DNA of 64,000 bases from Kribbella amoyensis (GTDB lineage: Bacteria > Actinomycetota > Actinomycetes > Propionibacteriales > Kribbellaceae), in NCBI RefSeq assembly GCF_007828865.1, contig NZ_VIVK01000001.1:3162001-3226000 (forward strand), written 5' to 3'. The notes beneath the pieces were generated by a model that did no database searches, was not told the DNA's origin, and was given only the letters and a program-made list of their open reading frames with translations. Shown here piece after piece: positions 44,393 to 52,844 of the stretch (positions are counted from its first letter, which is position 1; every line of letters starts with the position of its first letter). The translations under genes and the position numbers were made by a program.

Positions 44393-45417
44393 GCGGCCGA
44401 GCCTTGAGCGCCGCCGGTGGGATCGAAGCCGGGCGGGGCGTTGACGGCGGGCGCGTCGTCGGCCGGGACCACGTGCGGTTGGTCGACGGCCTGCAGGACA
44501 CGTGCGACCACGGCTCGCGGGTCCACGCCGTCAGCGAGAGCGTCGAAGGTGAGGACCAGGCGATGAGCCATCACGTCGAGCGCCACGTCCGCCACATCGG
44601 CCGGCAGGACGTAGTCGCGGCCCCGCAACAAGGCGAGCGCGCGTCCCGCCGCGACCAGGCCGAGAGTGGCCCGCGGACTCACGCCGAACTCCAGCACCCC
44701 TTGCAGATCGTCGATCCCGTACTGCCGTGGAACGCGGGTCGCGTGCACGAGCCGGACGACGTACTCCGCGACCGCGTTGTGCACGAACACGTCCTCGGTG
44801 GTCTCCTGCAGCTCCTTGACCAGGGCCGGGGTGAGCACCGGGTTCGCGTGCGGGCGGCGCGAGCTCATCCGTTGCAGGATGGTGAGCTCCTCCATCGGGC
44901 TCGGGTAGTCGACCGTGATCTTCAGCAGGAACCGGTCCCGCTGCGCCTCGGGCAACGCGTACACGCCCTCGGACTCGACCGGGTTCTGCGTCGCCAGTAC
45001 CAGGAACGGCTCCGGCAACGGGTAGCTGGTGCCGCCGATACTGACCTGCTGTTCGGCCATCGCCTCGAGCAACGCGGACTGCACCTTGGCAGGCGCCCGG
45101 TTGATCTCGTCGGCGAGCACGAGGTTGGCGAAGACCGGGCCGAGCTCGGTGTCGAACCCCTCCGCCGACGGCCGCCAGATCCGGGTCCCGACGATGTCGC
45201 CGGGGACCAGGTCCGGGGTGAACTGCAACCGGGCGAACCGGCCGCCGATCACCTCGGCCAGGGTCCGGACCGCGAGCGTCTTGGCGACGCCCGGGACCCC
45301 TTCGAGCAGGCAGTGACCGCGGGCCAGCAGGCCCACCATCATCCGCTCGACCAGGTGGTCCTGGCCGACCACGACCCGCTTGACCTCGAAGAGGGCCCGC
45401 TCCAGGACTGCCGTCAT
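44389..45417 (-). CDS. MoxR-family AAA+ ATPase
   Basis: A 342-residue AAA+ protein. Walker A is GVPGVAKT (40-47), VLADEINRAPAKVQSALLEAM contains Walker B and the sensor region, and LATQNPVESEGVYALPEAQRDRF is the MoxR hallmark. It uses ATP to remodel or insert metal into client proteins together with the DUF58 and VWA proteins. Translation is coupled at both ends; its start overlaps the stop of the small exported protein. Confidence 0.93.
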   Translation of the reverse strand: MTAVLERALFEVKRVVVGQDHLVERMMVGLLARGHCLLEGVPGVAKTLAVRTLAEVIGGRFARLQFTPDLVPGDIVGTRIWRPSAEGFDTELGPVFANLVLADEINRAPAKVQSALLEAMAEQQVSIGGTSYPLPEPFLVLATQNPVESEGVYALPEAQRDRFLLKITVDYPSPMEELTILQRMSSRRPHANPVLTPALVKELQETTEDVFVHNAVAEYVVRLVHATRVPRQYGIDDLQGVLEFGVSPRATLGLVAAGRALALLRGRDYVLPADVADVALDVMAHRLVLTFDALADGVDPRAVVARVLQAVDQPHVVPADDAPAVNAPPGFDPTGGAQGSAA

Positions 45418-45686
45418 GCCTGACCCCGCGGATCGGCCTGACCCTGCTCGGGCTGGGACTCCGGCTGCGCCTGCTGGCCCGAACCGTTCTTCTCGGGGCA
45501 GTCGCGGCCGTTCTGCTGTGGGGCGATGCTCTGGTTCGGTGACGGGGTGGTCGCGCCGTCCTCGATGGTGACGTAGCCCTGCTCGGGCACCGGGTCGTTG
45601 CCGGCCGCGTACGCGATCCCGCCGACGCCCAACGCGGCGGTGGCGATCGCGGTACCGAGCAGGACACGCTTACCGGGGAGATTCAT
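45414..45686 (-). CDS. Small exported or membrane-anchored protein heading the MoxR operon
   Basis: A 90-residue protein with an N-terminal hydrophobic stretch (VLLGTAIATAALGVGGIAYA) that is a signal peptide or anchor. The rest is low complexity, rich in Gln, Pro, Glu and Asn (GQQAQPESQPEQGQADPRGQ), probably disordered, with a single Cys in NGRDCPEKN. Its stop overlaps the MoxR start as ATGA, so it is made together with the chaperone-like module and could be a client or a tether. GGAGC precedes the ATG. Confidence 0.7.
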   Translation of the reverse strand: MNLPGKRVLLGTAIATAALGVGGIAYAAGNDPVPEQGYVTIEDGATTPSPNQSIAPQQNGRDCPEKNGSGQQAQPESQPEQGQADPRGQA

Positions 45687-45733
45687 GCTGGCTCCTTCGA
45701 TCGGATGGTGGCCACCAATTCATCAGGTGAGGG

Positions 45734-45777
45734 CGAAAACGACCGGAAAGCAGAACGAAAGTGCACCGAAAGCAGAC
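45734..45777 (+). promoter_or_regulatory. Four 11-bp direct repeats upstream of the response regulator gene
   Basis: CGAAAACGACC, GGAAAGCAGAA, CGAAAGTGCAC and CGAAAGCAGAC run head to tail (45734-45744, 45745-45755, 45756-45766, 45767-45777), each starting with a GAAA core at exact 11-base spacing. OmpR/PhoB-type regulators bind such phased direct repeats. The array lies in the divergent gap between the MoxR operon and the two-component genes and could serve both. Confidence 0.6.
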
Positions 45778-45813
45778 CCCGGCGATCCGGGTCCGCCCGG
45801 CTACCTTGGGCAG

Positions 45814-46506
45814 GTGCGATTACTGGTGGTGGAGGACGAGGAAGGCCTGGTCAGCGCGCTGCGCTCGGGACTCGGCCGGGCCGGCTATGCCGTCGACACG
45901 GCGCTGACCGGGGCCGAGGCGATGGAGAAGGTCGCGACCACGGCGTACGACCTGGCCATCCTGGACATCACGCTGCCGGACACCAGCGGGCTCGACCTGT
46001 GCCGCGCGGTCCGGCGGGGCGAGATCGAGGTGGCGTCCGGCCGGGAGCTGCGGGTGCTGATGCTGACCGCGCGCGCCTCGCTGGCCGACCGGGTCCGCGG
46101 CCTGGACGAGGGCGCGGACGACTACCTGACCAAGCCGTTCGCGCTGGTCGAGCTGCTGGCCCGGATCCGCGCCCTGCTCCGGCGCGACGTGACGAACGGG
46201 ACCACCCAGCTGCACGTCGGCGAGCTCGTCCTGGACAGTTCTCGGCATCTCGCCACCCGGGCCGGTCGCGAGCTCCCGCTGACGCTGAAGGAATTCGGCG
46301 TCCTCCGGTACCTGATGTCGCGGCCGGGGCACGTCGTCTCGGCCGAGGAACTGCTCGAACACGTCTGGGACGAGAACGCGGACCCCTTCACCCAGAGCGT
46401 CCGGGTGACCGTCGGGACGCTGCGCCGCAAGCTCACGCTGGACGGCGAGGAACCCTTGCTGGAAACGGTGATCGGCCGGGGGTACCGGCTGCGAGGTGAG
46501 TCATGA
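45814..46506 (+). CDS. OmpR/PhoB-family response regulator
   Basis: A 230-residue regulator. The receiver domain has the acidic pair in VVEDEE (about 6-10), phosphoacceptor Asp51 (LAILDITLPD) and Lys in LTKPF near 104. The C-terminal winged helix ends with TLRRKLTLDGEEPLLETVIGRGYRLRG. GTG 45814 gives the classic VRLLVVEDE start; the longer frame upstream would cover the direct repeats. The stop overlaps the kinase start as ATGA. Confidence 0.93.
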   Translation: MRLLVVEDEEGLVSALRSGLGRAGYAVDTALTGAEAMEKVATTAYDLAILDITLPDTSGLDLCRAVRRGEIEVASGRELRVLMLTARASLADRVRGLDEGADDYLTKPFALVELLARIRALLRRDVTNGTTQLHVGELVLDSSRHLATRAGRELPLTLKEFGVLRYLMSRPGHVVSAEELLEHVWDENADPFTQSVRVTVGTLRRKLTLDGEEPLLETVIGRGYRLRGES

Positions 46507-47762
46507 CGACACGGCTGCCCGGGTGGGCCCAGACGATCCGCTTCCGGCTCACGCTGACGTACTCCGCGGTGCTGATCGCGTTGTCCGCGTTGCTGCTCGG
46601 TGGCCTGTACTTCGCGCTGTCGGCGTACCTCGATCCCAAGCCGCTGAACCCGATCACGGTGAACAAGGTGCATCGCGGCGCCGACGGCGAGCTCAAGGTG
46701 AAAGAGGGGTACATCATCCAGGCCGCCGAGCTGTCCAGCATCGAGTCGGCGGTGAACTACCGGACCCTGGAGACGCTGCGGAACTACTCGGCCGCCGGGA
46801 TGGGCGTGCTGTTCCTGGTCAGCCTGGGCACCGGGTGGTGGTTGTCCGGGCGCGCGCTGCGGCCGGTCCGCCGGATCACCGCGACCGCGCAGGAGATCTC
46901 CGCGACCGACCTGTCCCGGCGGATCGCGCTGGACGGCCCGAAGGACGAGCTGCGGAACCTGTCCGACACCGTGGACGACATGCTCGGCCGGCTCGAGTCC
47001 GCGTTCGTCGCGCAGCGCCAGCTCGTCGACGACGCCTCGCACGAACTGCGCAACCCGCTGGCCGTGATCCAGGCGAACGTGGACGCGGTCCTCGCCCACG
47101 ACGACACGCCTCCCGACGACCGGGCCCAGGCGACCGCGATCGTGTCCCGGGCGATCCAGCGGATGACCCGGCTGGTCGAGGACCTGCTCGCGTCGGCCCG
47201 GCGGAACTCGCCCGCGTTCGTCGACGCCGACGTGGACCTGGCCGCGATCGCGGGGGAGGCGGCCGAGGAGTACGCCCTGCTCGCGGCCGACCGGGAGCTG
47301 CGGCTGGTCCGCCGGTTGTCGCCCGGCCCGATCGCGGCCGGGGACGCGTCCGCGTTGCGCCGGGCCGTGGACAACCTGCTGTCGAACGCGGTCAGGCTGG
47401 CCCGCGGCGGCAGCGAACTCGTCCTCGCCGTCGGCAGCCGCCACGGGTGGGCCTGGATCGCGGTCCGCGACGAGGGACCCGGGATCGCCGAACAGGACGC
47501 CGACCGGGTCTTCGACCGCTTCTTCCGGTCGGGGCAACGGCAACCGCCGTCGACCGTCCCGTCCAGCGGTGAGCGCCGGGCCGGTCTCGGTCTGGCCATC
47601 GTCCGCCAGATCGTCGAGTCGCACGGCGGGTCGGTCGTGCTGCACTCCGAGGTCGGGATCGGCAGCACGTTCGTGCTCTGGCTGCCGGAGCGATCGCTCA
47701 CCAACACCACCCGACGATCCCCGACCCCACCGGACGAGGACCCGCTCGGTCCACGGCTGTGA
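46503..47762 (+). CDS. Sensor histidine kinase
   Basis: A 419-residue membrane kinase. Two spans (about 17-41 and 95-114) enclose a small extracytoplasmic sensor of about 50 residues. A HAMP segment follows, then DDASHELRNPLAVIQ with the phosphoacceptor His, and the ATPase domain with VDNLLSNAVRLA, VRDEGPGIAE and RAGLGLAIVRQIV. It should phosphorylate the response regulator encoded just upstream. The stimulus is unknown; the divergent HtrA/MoxR genes suggest envelope stress. Confidence 0.93.
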   Translation: MTTRLPGWAQTIRFRLTLTYSAVLIALSALLLGGLYFALSAYLDPKPLNPITVNKVHRGADGELKVKEGYIIQAAELSSIESAVNYRTLETLRNYSAAGMGVLFLVSLGTGWWLSGRALRPVRRITATAQEISATDLSRRIALDGPKDELRNLSDTVDDMLGRLESAFVAQRQLVDDASHELRNPLAVIQANVDAVLAHDDTPPDDRAQATAIVSRAIQRMTRLVEDLLASARRNSPAFVDADVDLAAIAGEAAEEYALLAADRELRLVRRLSPGPIAAGDASALRRAVDNLLSNAVRLARGGSELVLAVGSRHGWAWIAVRDEGPGIAEQDADRVFDRFFRSGQRQPPSTVPSSGERRAGLGLAIVRQIVESHGGSVVLHSEVGIGSTFVLWLPERSLTNTTRRSPTPPDEDPLGPRL

Positions 47763-47765
47763 CCG

Positions 47766-48224
47766 TCAGGCCCAGCTGACCTCGGCGGAAAGCGGCCCGG
47801 ACACCGGCGTGGTCCCGGTGTCCTCGTCGCTGTGCCGCCGGACCCAGTCGTCGAGGTCGAGCGCGGTCTCCAGCGGTTCGCGGAGGAGATGGGTACGCCA
47901 CCAGTCGCCGGGGACCGCGGCCGTCCCACCCCGGAAGCGGGTCTCCGCGGTCCCGTACCGGATCCGGGTCAGCCCTTCGGACAAACCCAGCTGCGGCGCG
48001 ATCCGCGGCCAGTCGGCCCCGGACATCCGGGCGTACACGACAACAGCTTCGAGGTACCGCGCGGTCGCCGCCAGGACGTCGGCGGCGAGCTCCAGCGCCG
48101 CCGCCGGCCGGTCGCCCAGCTCGTCCCGCTGGATCGGCACCGCCAGGCGGACGGTCTCGGCCAGCTGGCACGCCTCGTACGAGAGGGCGAGCCGGGCCGT
48201 CGCGGTCTGGCTGGGATTCTGCAT
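47766..48224 (-). CDS. Hypothetical helical protein
   Basis: A 152-residue protein with no recognised domain. The first 75 residues look wholly helical (EACQLAETVRLAVPIQRDEL, AALELAADVLAATARYLEAV), and SGADWPRIAPQLGLSEGLTRIRYG resembles a helix-turn-helix or a degenerate sigma-like region. The C-terminal part is acidic. ATG 48224 is seven bases after GGAGG; the frame is open far upstream but that part lies opposite the LysR gene. It is divergent from the LysR regulator and a probable target of it. Confidence 0.65.
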   Translation of the reverse strand: MQNPSQTATARLALSYEACQLAETVRLAVPIQRDELGDRPAAALELAADVLAATARYLEAVVVYARMSGADWPRIAPQLGLSEGLTRIRYGTAETRFRGGTAAVPGDWWRTHLLREPLETALDLDDWVRRHSDEDTGTTPVSGPLSAEVSWA

Positions 48225-48251
48225 GAGGACCTCCTGTCCTCCCGAGGATCG

Positions 48252-48319
48252 GCGAATCCAGCGGGCCGCACAATGCGGGATTCGCTCAGCAAGACTCTGT
48301 CTCAGACATAGGCTGAGCG
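48252..48319. promoter_or_regulatory. Interlaced inverted repeats in the LysR divergent region
   Basis: GCGAATCC (48252-48259) pairs with GGATTCGC (48278-48285), and CGCTCAGC (48283-48290) with GCTGAGCG (48312-48319). The second dyad ends one base before the LysR start. LysR-type regulators usually bind dyads in such divergent gaps and repress themselves. Confidence 0.45.
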
Positions 48320-48320
48320 C

Positions 48321-49205
48321 ATGCGCTATGACCTCGACGATCTGCGGCTGTTCGTCGCCGTGGTGGCCGAAGGGTCCATCACGGCAGGCGCGAGCGCGGT
48401 CCACCTGAGTCTTCCGTCGGCGAGTGCGCGGGTACGAGCCCTGGAGGCGCAGGCCGGTCTGCCTCTGTTGATCCGCGAACGCAGAGGGGTCCGGCCGACC
48501 CCCGCGGGGACGACCCTGGCGCGGCATGCGCAGGCCGTGCTCGCGGAGACGACCCGGCTCGACAGCGCGGTCGGTAGTTACACGGCGCCGCCGAGTCGGC
48601 CGGTGGTCCTGGTCGCGGGCGCGTCGGCGATGCACCGGCTGGTCCCCCTCGCGCTGACCGGCTTCCTCAGCGCGCACCCGGAGTACGACGTGGCCGTCTC
48701 GGAGCACCGGACGCCGGAGAGTCTGCGGCTGCTGGTGGAAGGGCAGGCGGATCTCGGCATCGTGCTGCACGACGAGGCGGGCGAGACCGAGTTGCCGATC
48801 GAGCCGTTGTCCGACGACCATCTGGTCGTGATCGGCCAAGCCGGTGGCGTGCTCACCGGGCGGTCGGAGATGACGTACCGCGAGGCCGCCGAGCACCCGA
48901 TGGTCGGTCTGTCGCTCGACTCGTCACTGCGCGGGTGGATCGACCGCCACCTGGCCCCGAACGCGCCCGTGGCCCGCTATCGCACCCTGGTGCCCGACCT
49001 GCACACGCTGATCACGCTGGCGGCGGCCGGTGCCGGTCTGGCCGTGGTCCCGCGTCGCGCGGTCCCGGAGATGCCGGACCTCGACATCTGCCCGCTCCAG
49101 GACTCGTGGTCCCTCCGCCGTCACCTGCTCTGCCGGGCCGCCCGAGAACCCACAGCGGCCATCACCGCGCTGGCCGACCACATCCACCGGGCCGCCGCGA
49201 GGTAG
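48321..49205 (+). CDS. LysR-family transcriptional regulator
   Basis: A 294-residue LTTR. The N-terminal winged helix is clear (DDLRLFVAVVAEGSITAGAS, SLPSASARVRALEAQAGLPL), followed by the linker helix and a substrate-binding domain from about residue 95. The inducer is unknown. It is divergent from the helical hypothetical gene and is most likely to act on it and on itself. Confidence 0.92.
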   Translation: MRYDLDDLRLFVAVVAEGSITAGASAVHLSLPSASARVRALEAQAGLPLLIRERRGVRPTPAGTTLARHAQAVLAETTRLDSAVGSYTAPPSRPVVLVAGASAMHRLVPLALTGFLSAHPEYDVAVSEHRTPESLRLLVEGQADLGIVLHDEAGETELPIEPLSDDHLVVIGQAGGVLTGRSEMTYREAAEHPMVGLSLDSSLRGWIDRHLAPNAPVARYRTLVPDLHTLITLAAAGAGLAVVPRRAVPEMPDLDICPLQDSWSLRRHLLCRAAREPTAAITALADHIHRAAAR

Positions 49206-49211
49206 ACGGAT

Positions 49212-49706
49212 TCAGCGGCGGAAGGTGGGGGCCCAGGGGGCGTTCTCGAGGCCTACCCGGTCGACGGCTTCGGCGATCAGGGCGGCCAGCCTCTCCAGTT
49301 CGGCGACCCGGGCCTTGAGTGGGCGGCGCGAGACGGACCAGTAGGCGCCGACGGCGGCTACCGACACCGGTTCGCCGACCGGGACCATGGCCAGGCTCCG
49401 GACGAAGGTGGTGCGGTAGGCCTGCAGCGGGATCCGGTCGTCCTGCTCGATGTCCGGGATCACCGCGGTCTGGTGGTTGAGCATCGCCCAGCCGCTGATG
49501 CACGAGGTGATCGGGAACCGCTGGCCCTTCCAGAGCGGCGCGATGGCGTCCTCGTCGGCGTAGAAGCACGAGTCCTCCTCGCGCAGCACGAACGTCGCAC
49601 CCTGCGCGCCGGTGACCTCCCGGGCCGCCTTCCGCGCCAGCCGGGTCACCTCGCCCAGGTCGTGCGCCGCCGCCAGCTCCGCCCGGTACTCCTCCGCAGC
49701 CCTCAC
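49212..49706 (-). CDS. GAF-domain protein
   Basis: A 164-residue single-domain GAF protein. EVTGAQGATFVLREEDSCFYADEDAI is the first half and SCISGWAMLNHQTAVIPDIEQDDRIP the conserved second half; SLAMVPVGEPVSVAAVGAYW closes the fold. A Cys pair is present (DSCFY and TSCISG), so redox or ligand sensing is possible. No output domain is attached. GTG 49706 follows GGGAGGAGC. It converges with the LysR gene. Confidence 0.8.
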   Translation of the reverse strand: MRAAEEYRAELAAAHDLGEVTRLARKAAREVTGAQGATFVLREEDSCFYADEDAIAPLWKGQRFPITSCISGWAMLNHQTAVIPDIEQDDRIPLQAYRTTFVRSLAMVPVGEPVSVAAVGAYWSVSRRPLKARVAELERLAALIAEAVDRVGLENAPWAPTFRR

Positions 49707-49845
49707 AGCCCGCTCCTCCCGCTCAGAGGCATCCTCCCTCCCTCCGCGCCGGAGCGCCAGTCCGCATCACACTCCGTGACCGACGACCTCCTGCTGTGAG
49801 CAGAACGCAACCACCGGCGGGCCGCCCGGTTGTTAGGGTCGGCCA

Positions 49846-52203
49846 ATGCGTGCGCTGACGGTCGAGGAGGCCCGCGAGCGGGCCGCAACAGTCCAGGAGC
49901 CGGCCTACCGGCTCGAGTTCGCTTTCACCGGGGACGAGCAGACGTTCGCGACCGTGAGCACGATCCGGTTCCGGGCCACGCCCGGCGGGTCGACCTGGGT
50001 GGACGTGAAACCGGCCGAGCTGCGGTCGGTCACGCTCAACGGCGAGTCGCTCGACGTCGGCCGGCTGGCCGAGGGCCGGTTCCCGCTCGAGGCGCTGCGG
50101 GCCGAGAACGAGCTCGTCGTCGAGGCGTCGATGGCGTACTCCTTCGACGGCGAGGGGATGCAGCGCAGCGTCGACGCCGCCGACGACCGGGTCTACCTGT
50201 ACGGGATGTCCTCGCTGGAGTCCGCGCCGCGGTACTTCGCCTGTTTCGACCAGCCCGACCTGAAGGCGCCGTACACGGTGGCCGTCACCGCGCCCGAGGA
50301 CTGGATCGTGCTCGGCAACGGCGCCGCCACCCGGACCGCGCCGGGGCACTGGGAGCTGGCCGAGACGAAGCCGCTGTCCACGTACTTCGTGACGCTGGTG
50401 GCGGGTCCGTACCACCAGATCCAGGGTGAGCACGACGGGATCCCGTTGAGCCTGGCCTGCCGGCAGTCGCTGGCGCCGGCCCTGGACCGCGATGCCGAGG
50501 ATCTGTTCACGGTGACCGGGCAGGCGTTCGACGAGTACCACCGGCTGTTCGGCTACCGGTACCCGTTCGGCGAGTACCACCAGGTGTTCGTGCCCGACTT
50601 CAACCTCGGCGCGATGGAGAACCCGGGCTGCGTGACGTTCACCGACCGGCTGGTGTTCCGGTCGGCGGTGACGGACGCGGAGCGCAGTACCCGGGCGCGG
50701 ATCGTGGTGCACGAGATGGCGCACATGTGGTTCGGCGACACGGTCACGATGAAGTGGTGGAACGACCTGTGGCTGAACGAGTCGTTCGCGGAGTACATGG
50801 CGCACCGGGTCTCGCACGACGCGACCGACCACCCCGGCCACTGGACCGACTTCGGCTTCGTCCGGAAGTGGTGGGGGCTGCAGGCGGACCAACGCTCGTC
50901 GACGCACCCGGTCGCGGCCGACGCGGTGAAGGACGCGCGCGGCTCGCTCGACGACTTCGACGGCATCTCGTACGCCAAGTTCGGTAACGCGGACCTGGGC
51001 GAGTTCATCGCGATGCTGTCCGCTGCCGGCGCGGAGAACCTGCCGCACTGGTCCGAGCAGTGGCTGCGCACGTCCGGCGTGGACACGCTGCGTGCGGAGC
51101 GGACGGCGACCGGGATCAGGCTGCACCGGGACCGGCCGGACCACGCCGAGCGCCCGCATCAGCTCACGGTCGCCGGGTACGACGAAGCCGGGCAAGCCAC
51201 CTCGGTCGACGTCCTGCTCGACCAGGACCAGGTCGACGTGGCCCTCGATCCCGCGGTCGCCCTGGTGATCCCGGACGCCGGCGACGACACCTGGGCGAAG
51301 ATCCGGCTGGACGCGGACACGCTGGACCGGCTGCCGAAGGTGCTGCTGCGGATCGCCGACGGAACCACCCGCGCGGTGATCTGGAACAGCCTGCGGGACT
51401 CGGTCGCGACGGCCGACCTGGATCCGCGCAAGGCGCTGGCGATCCTGCTCGAGGCGTTGCCGGCCGAGGACAGCGACATCGCGATCGGGTCGCTGCTGCG
51501 TTGGGCCGAGGACCGGCTGATCGGCGTCGCGCTCCCGTACGAGCCGTACCGGGGTGAGCTCGCGAACGCCTTGACCAGCAGGCTTTCCGGGGCGCCGGCC
51601 GGCAGCAGCCTGCAGCTGGCCGTTGCCCGGGGCACCATTGCGATGACCGGCGACGTGGACCTGCTGCGCGGCTGGCTCGCCGGGACGGGCGTACCGGCCG
51701 GGTTGGAGATCGACACCGATCTGCGCTGGTCCCTGGTGCTGCGGCTGGTCCGGCTGGGCGAGTTCGGTGCCGCAGACGTCGACGCGGAACTGACCCGGGA
51801 CCGGTCGACCGAAGGCGTGATCCACGCGGCTCGGTGCCGGGCCGCGCTGGCCGACGGCAAGGAGGCGGCCTGGGCACGGATCACGGCGGAGTCCGGGATC
51901 GGCGTGAACGAGTTGTTCGCCACCTGTGAGGGGTTCTGGCATCCCGGTCAGGCCGAGGCGACCGCGCCGTACGTCGAGCGGTTCTTCACCGACATCGCCG
52001 GCACGGCCGAGCTGCGGTTCGGGATGGCGTTGCAGCTGGCCACGACGCGGGCGTTCCCGCGGTACGCGGTCGAGCCGCGCACGATCGAGCTGGCCGAGCG
52101 GCTGCTTGCCGACGACAACGTTGCCCCGAGCATCCGCCGGACCGTGGCCGACCAGAGCGACGACCTGCGCCGCGCGGTCCGGGCCCGACGCGCCTTCGGC
52201 TGA
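49846..52203 (+). CDS. pepN: Aminopeptidase N (M1 family)
   Basis: A 785-residue zinc aminopeptidase. GAMENPG (about 255-261) is the substrate N-terminus recognition loop; His289, Glu290 and His293 in HEMAHMWFG with Glu312 in WLNESF are the zinc site and catalytic base. A C-terminal ERAP1-like helical domain follows from about residue 500. It is cytoplasmic and trims peptides from their N-terminus. It is somewhat shorter than typical actinobacterial PepN but no motif is missing. It converges with the sigma factor gene. Confidence 0.93.
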   Translation: MRALTVEEARERAATVQEPAYRLEFAFTGDEQTFATVSTIRFRATPGGSTWVDVKPAELRSVTLNGESLDVGRLAEGRFPLEALRAENELVVEASMAYSFDGEGMQRSVDAADDRVYLYGMSSLESAPRYFACFDQPDLKAPYTVAVTAPEDWIVLGNGAATRTAPGHWELAETKPLSTYFVTLVAGPYHQIQGEHDGIPLSLACRQSLAPALDRDAEDLFTVTGQAFDEYHRLFGYRYPFGEYHQVFVPDFNLGAMENPGCVTFTDRLVFRSAVTDAERSTRARIVVHEMAHMWFGDTVTMKWWNDLWLNESFAEYMAHRVSHDATDHPGHWTDFGFVRKWWGLQADQRSSTHPVAADAVKDARGSLDDFDGISYAKFGNADLGEFIAMLSAAGAENLPHWSEQWLRTSGVDTLRAERTATGIRLHRDRPDHAERPHQLTVAGYDEAGQATSVDVLLDQDQVDVALDPAVALVIPDAGDDTWAKIRLDADTLDRLPKVLLRIADGTTRAVIWNSLRDSVATADLDPRKALAILLEALPAEDSDIAIGSLLRWAEDRLIGVALPYEPYRGELANALTSRLSGAPAGSSLQLAVARGTIAMTGDVDLLRGWLAGTGVPAGLEIDTDLRWSLVLRLVRLGEFGAADVDAELTRDRSTEGVIHAARCRAALADGKEAAWARITAESGIGVNELFATCEGFWHPGQAEATAPYVERFFTDIAGTAELRFGMALQLATTRAFPRYAVEPRTIELAERLLADDNVAPSIRRTVADQSDDLRRAVRARRAFG

Positions 52204-52225
52204 GCGAGGAAGGCGGCGGTGCGGA

Positions 52226-52765
52226 TCAGCGGACGGTGAGACGCTCCGCGACCTGCTTGCGGGCTTGGTGGATCCGGGCTTTCACCGTACCCAGCGGGAC
52301 GTCGAGCTCGTCGGCGATCTCGGCGTAGGACATCGCCCCGAGATCGCGGAGCACCAACGGCTGGACGAGCTGCGGGTGGTTCGCCTCCAGCGCCTCCAGG
52401 GCCTCGAGCAGGTCGAGGCGGGACCCGGCGATGACCGAGGTGGTGCGCGGGTCGACCGCCTCGGGCAGGACCTCGGCGGACTGCTCGACCGCACGGCGCT
52501 TGAGCGATCGGTAGGTCTGCCGGGCCTGGTTCGTCGCGACCACGGTCAGCCAGCCCGCGAAAGTCCCGGTGCCCTTGAAGGTCTGGATCTTGGTGGCCAC
52601 CGTCAGCAGCGTGTCCTGGGCCGCCTCCTCGGCGTCCTCGCGGTACGGCAGGAACTTCGCCACCCGGCGCTGGACCTGGGGACGGATCGCCTGCAGCAGT
52701 TCGGGCAACGCGGCCTGGTCCCCGGCCGCCGCCCGGGCCGCGAGCTCTTCCAGGTCCTCGTTCAT
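52226..52765 (-). CDS. ECF-like RNA polymerase sigma factor
   Basis: A 179-residue sigma-70 family protein. Region 2 (RRVAKFLPYREDAEEAAQDTLLTVATKIQTFKGTGTFAGWLTVVATNQARQ) includes the polymerase- and -10-binding helices, and region 4 (LEANHPQLVQPLVLRDLGAMSYAEIADELDVPLGTVKARIHQARKQ) the -35 helix-turn-helix. ATG 52765 is preceded by TGGGGGAGC. No anti-sigma gene adjoins it; its only divergent neighbour, 79 bases away, is a membrane Ser/Thr kinase, which may control its activity. Confidence 0.9.
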   Translation of the reverse strand: MNEDLEELAARAAAGDQAALPELLQAIRPQVQRRVAKFLPYREDAEEAAQDTLLTVATKIQTFKGTGTFAGWLTVVATNQARQTYRSLKRRAVEQSAEVLPEAVDPRTTSVIAGSRLDLLEALEALEANHPQLVQPLVLRDLGAMSYAEIADELDVPLGTVKARIHQARKQVAERLTVR

Positions 52766-52844
52766 GCTCCCCCAGAGTGTCCGACGCGGTGTGTCCGCCG
52801 CAGTACTCTTCGCTTCGGCCCCGCCCTCCCCGACAATAGCCGGG

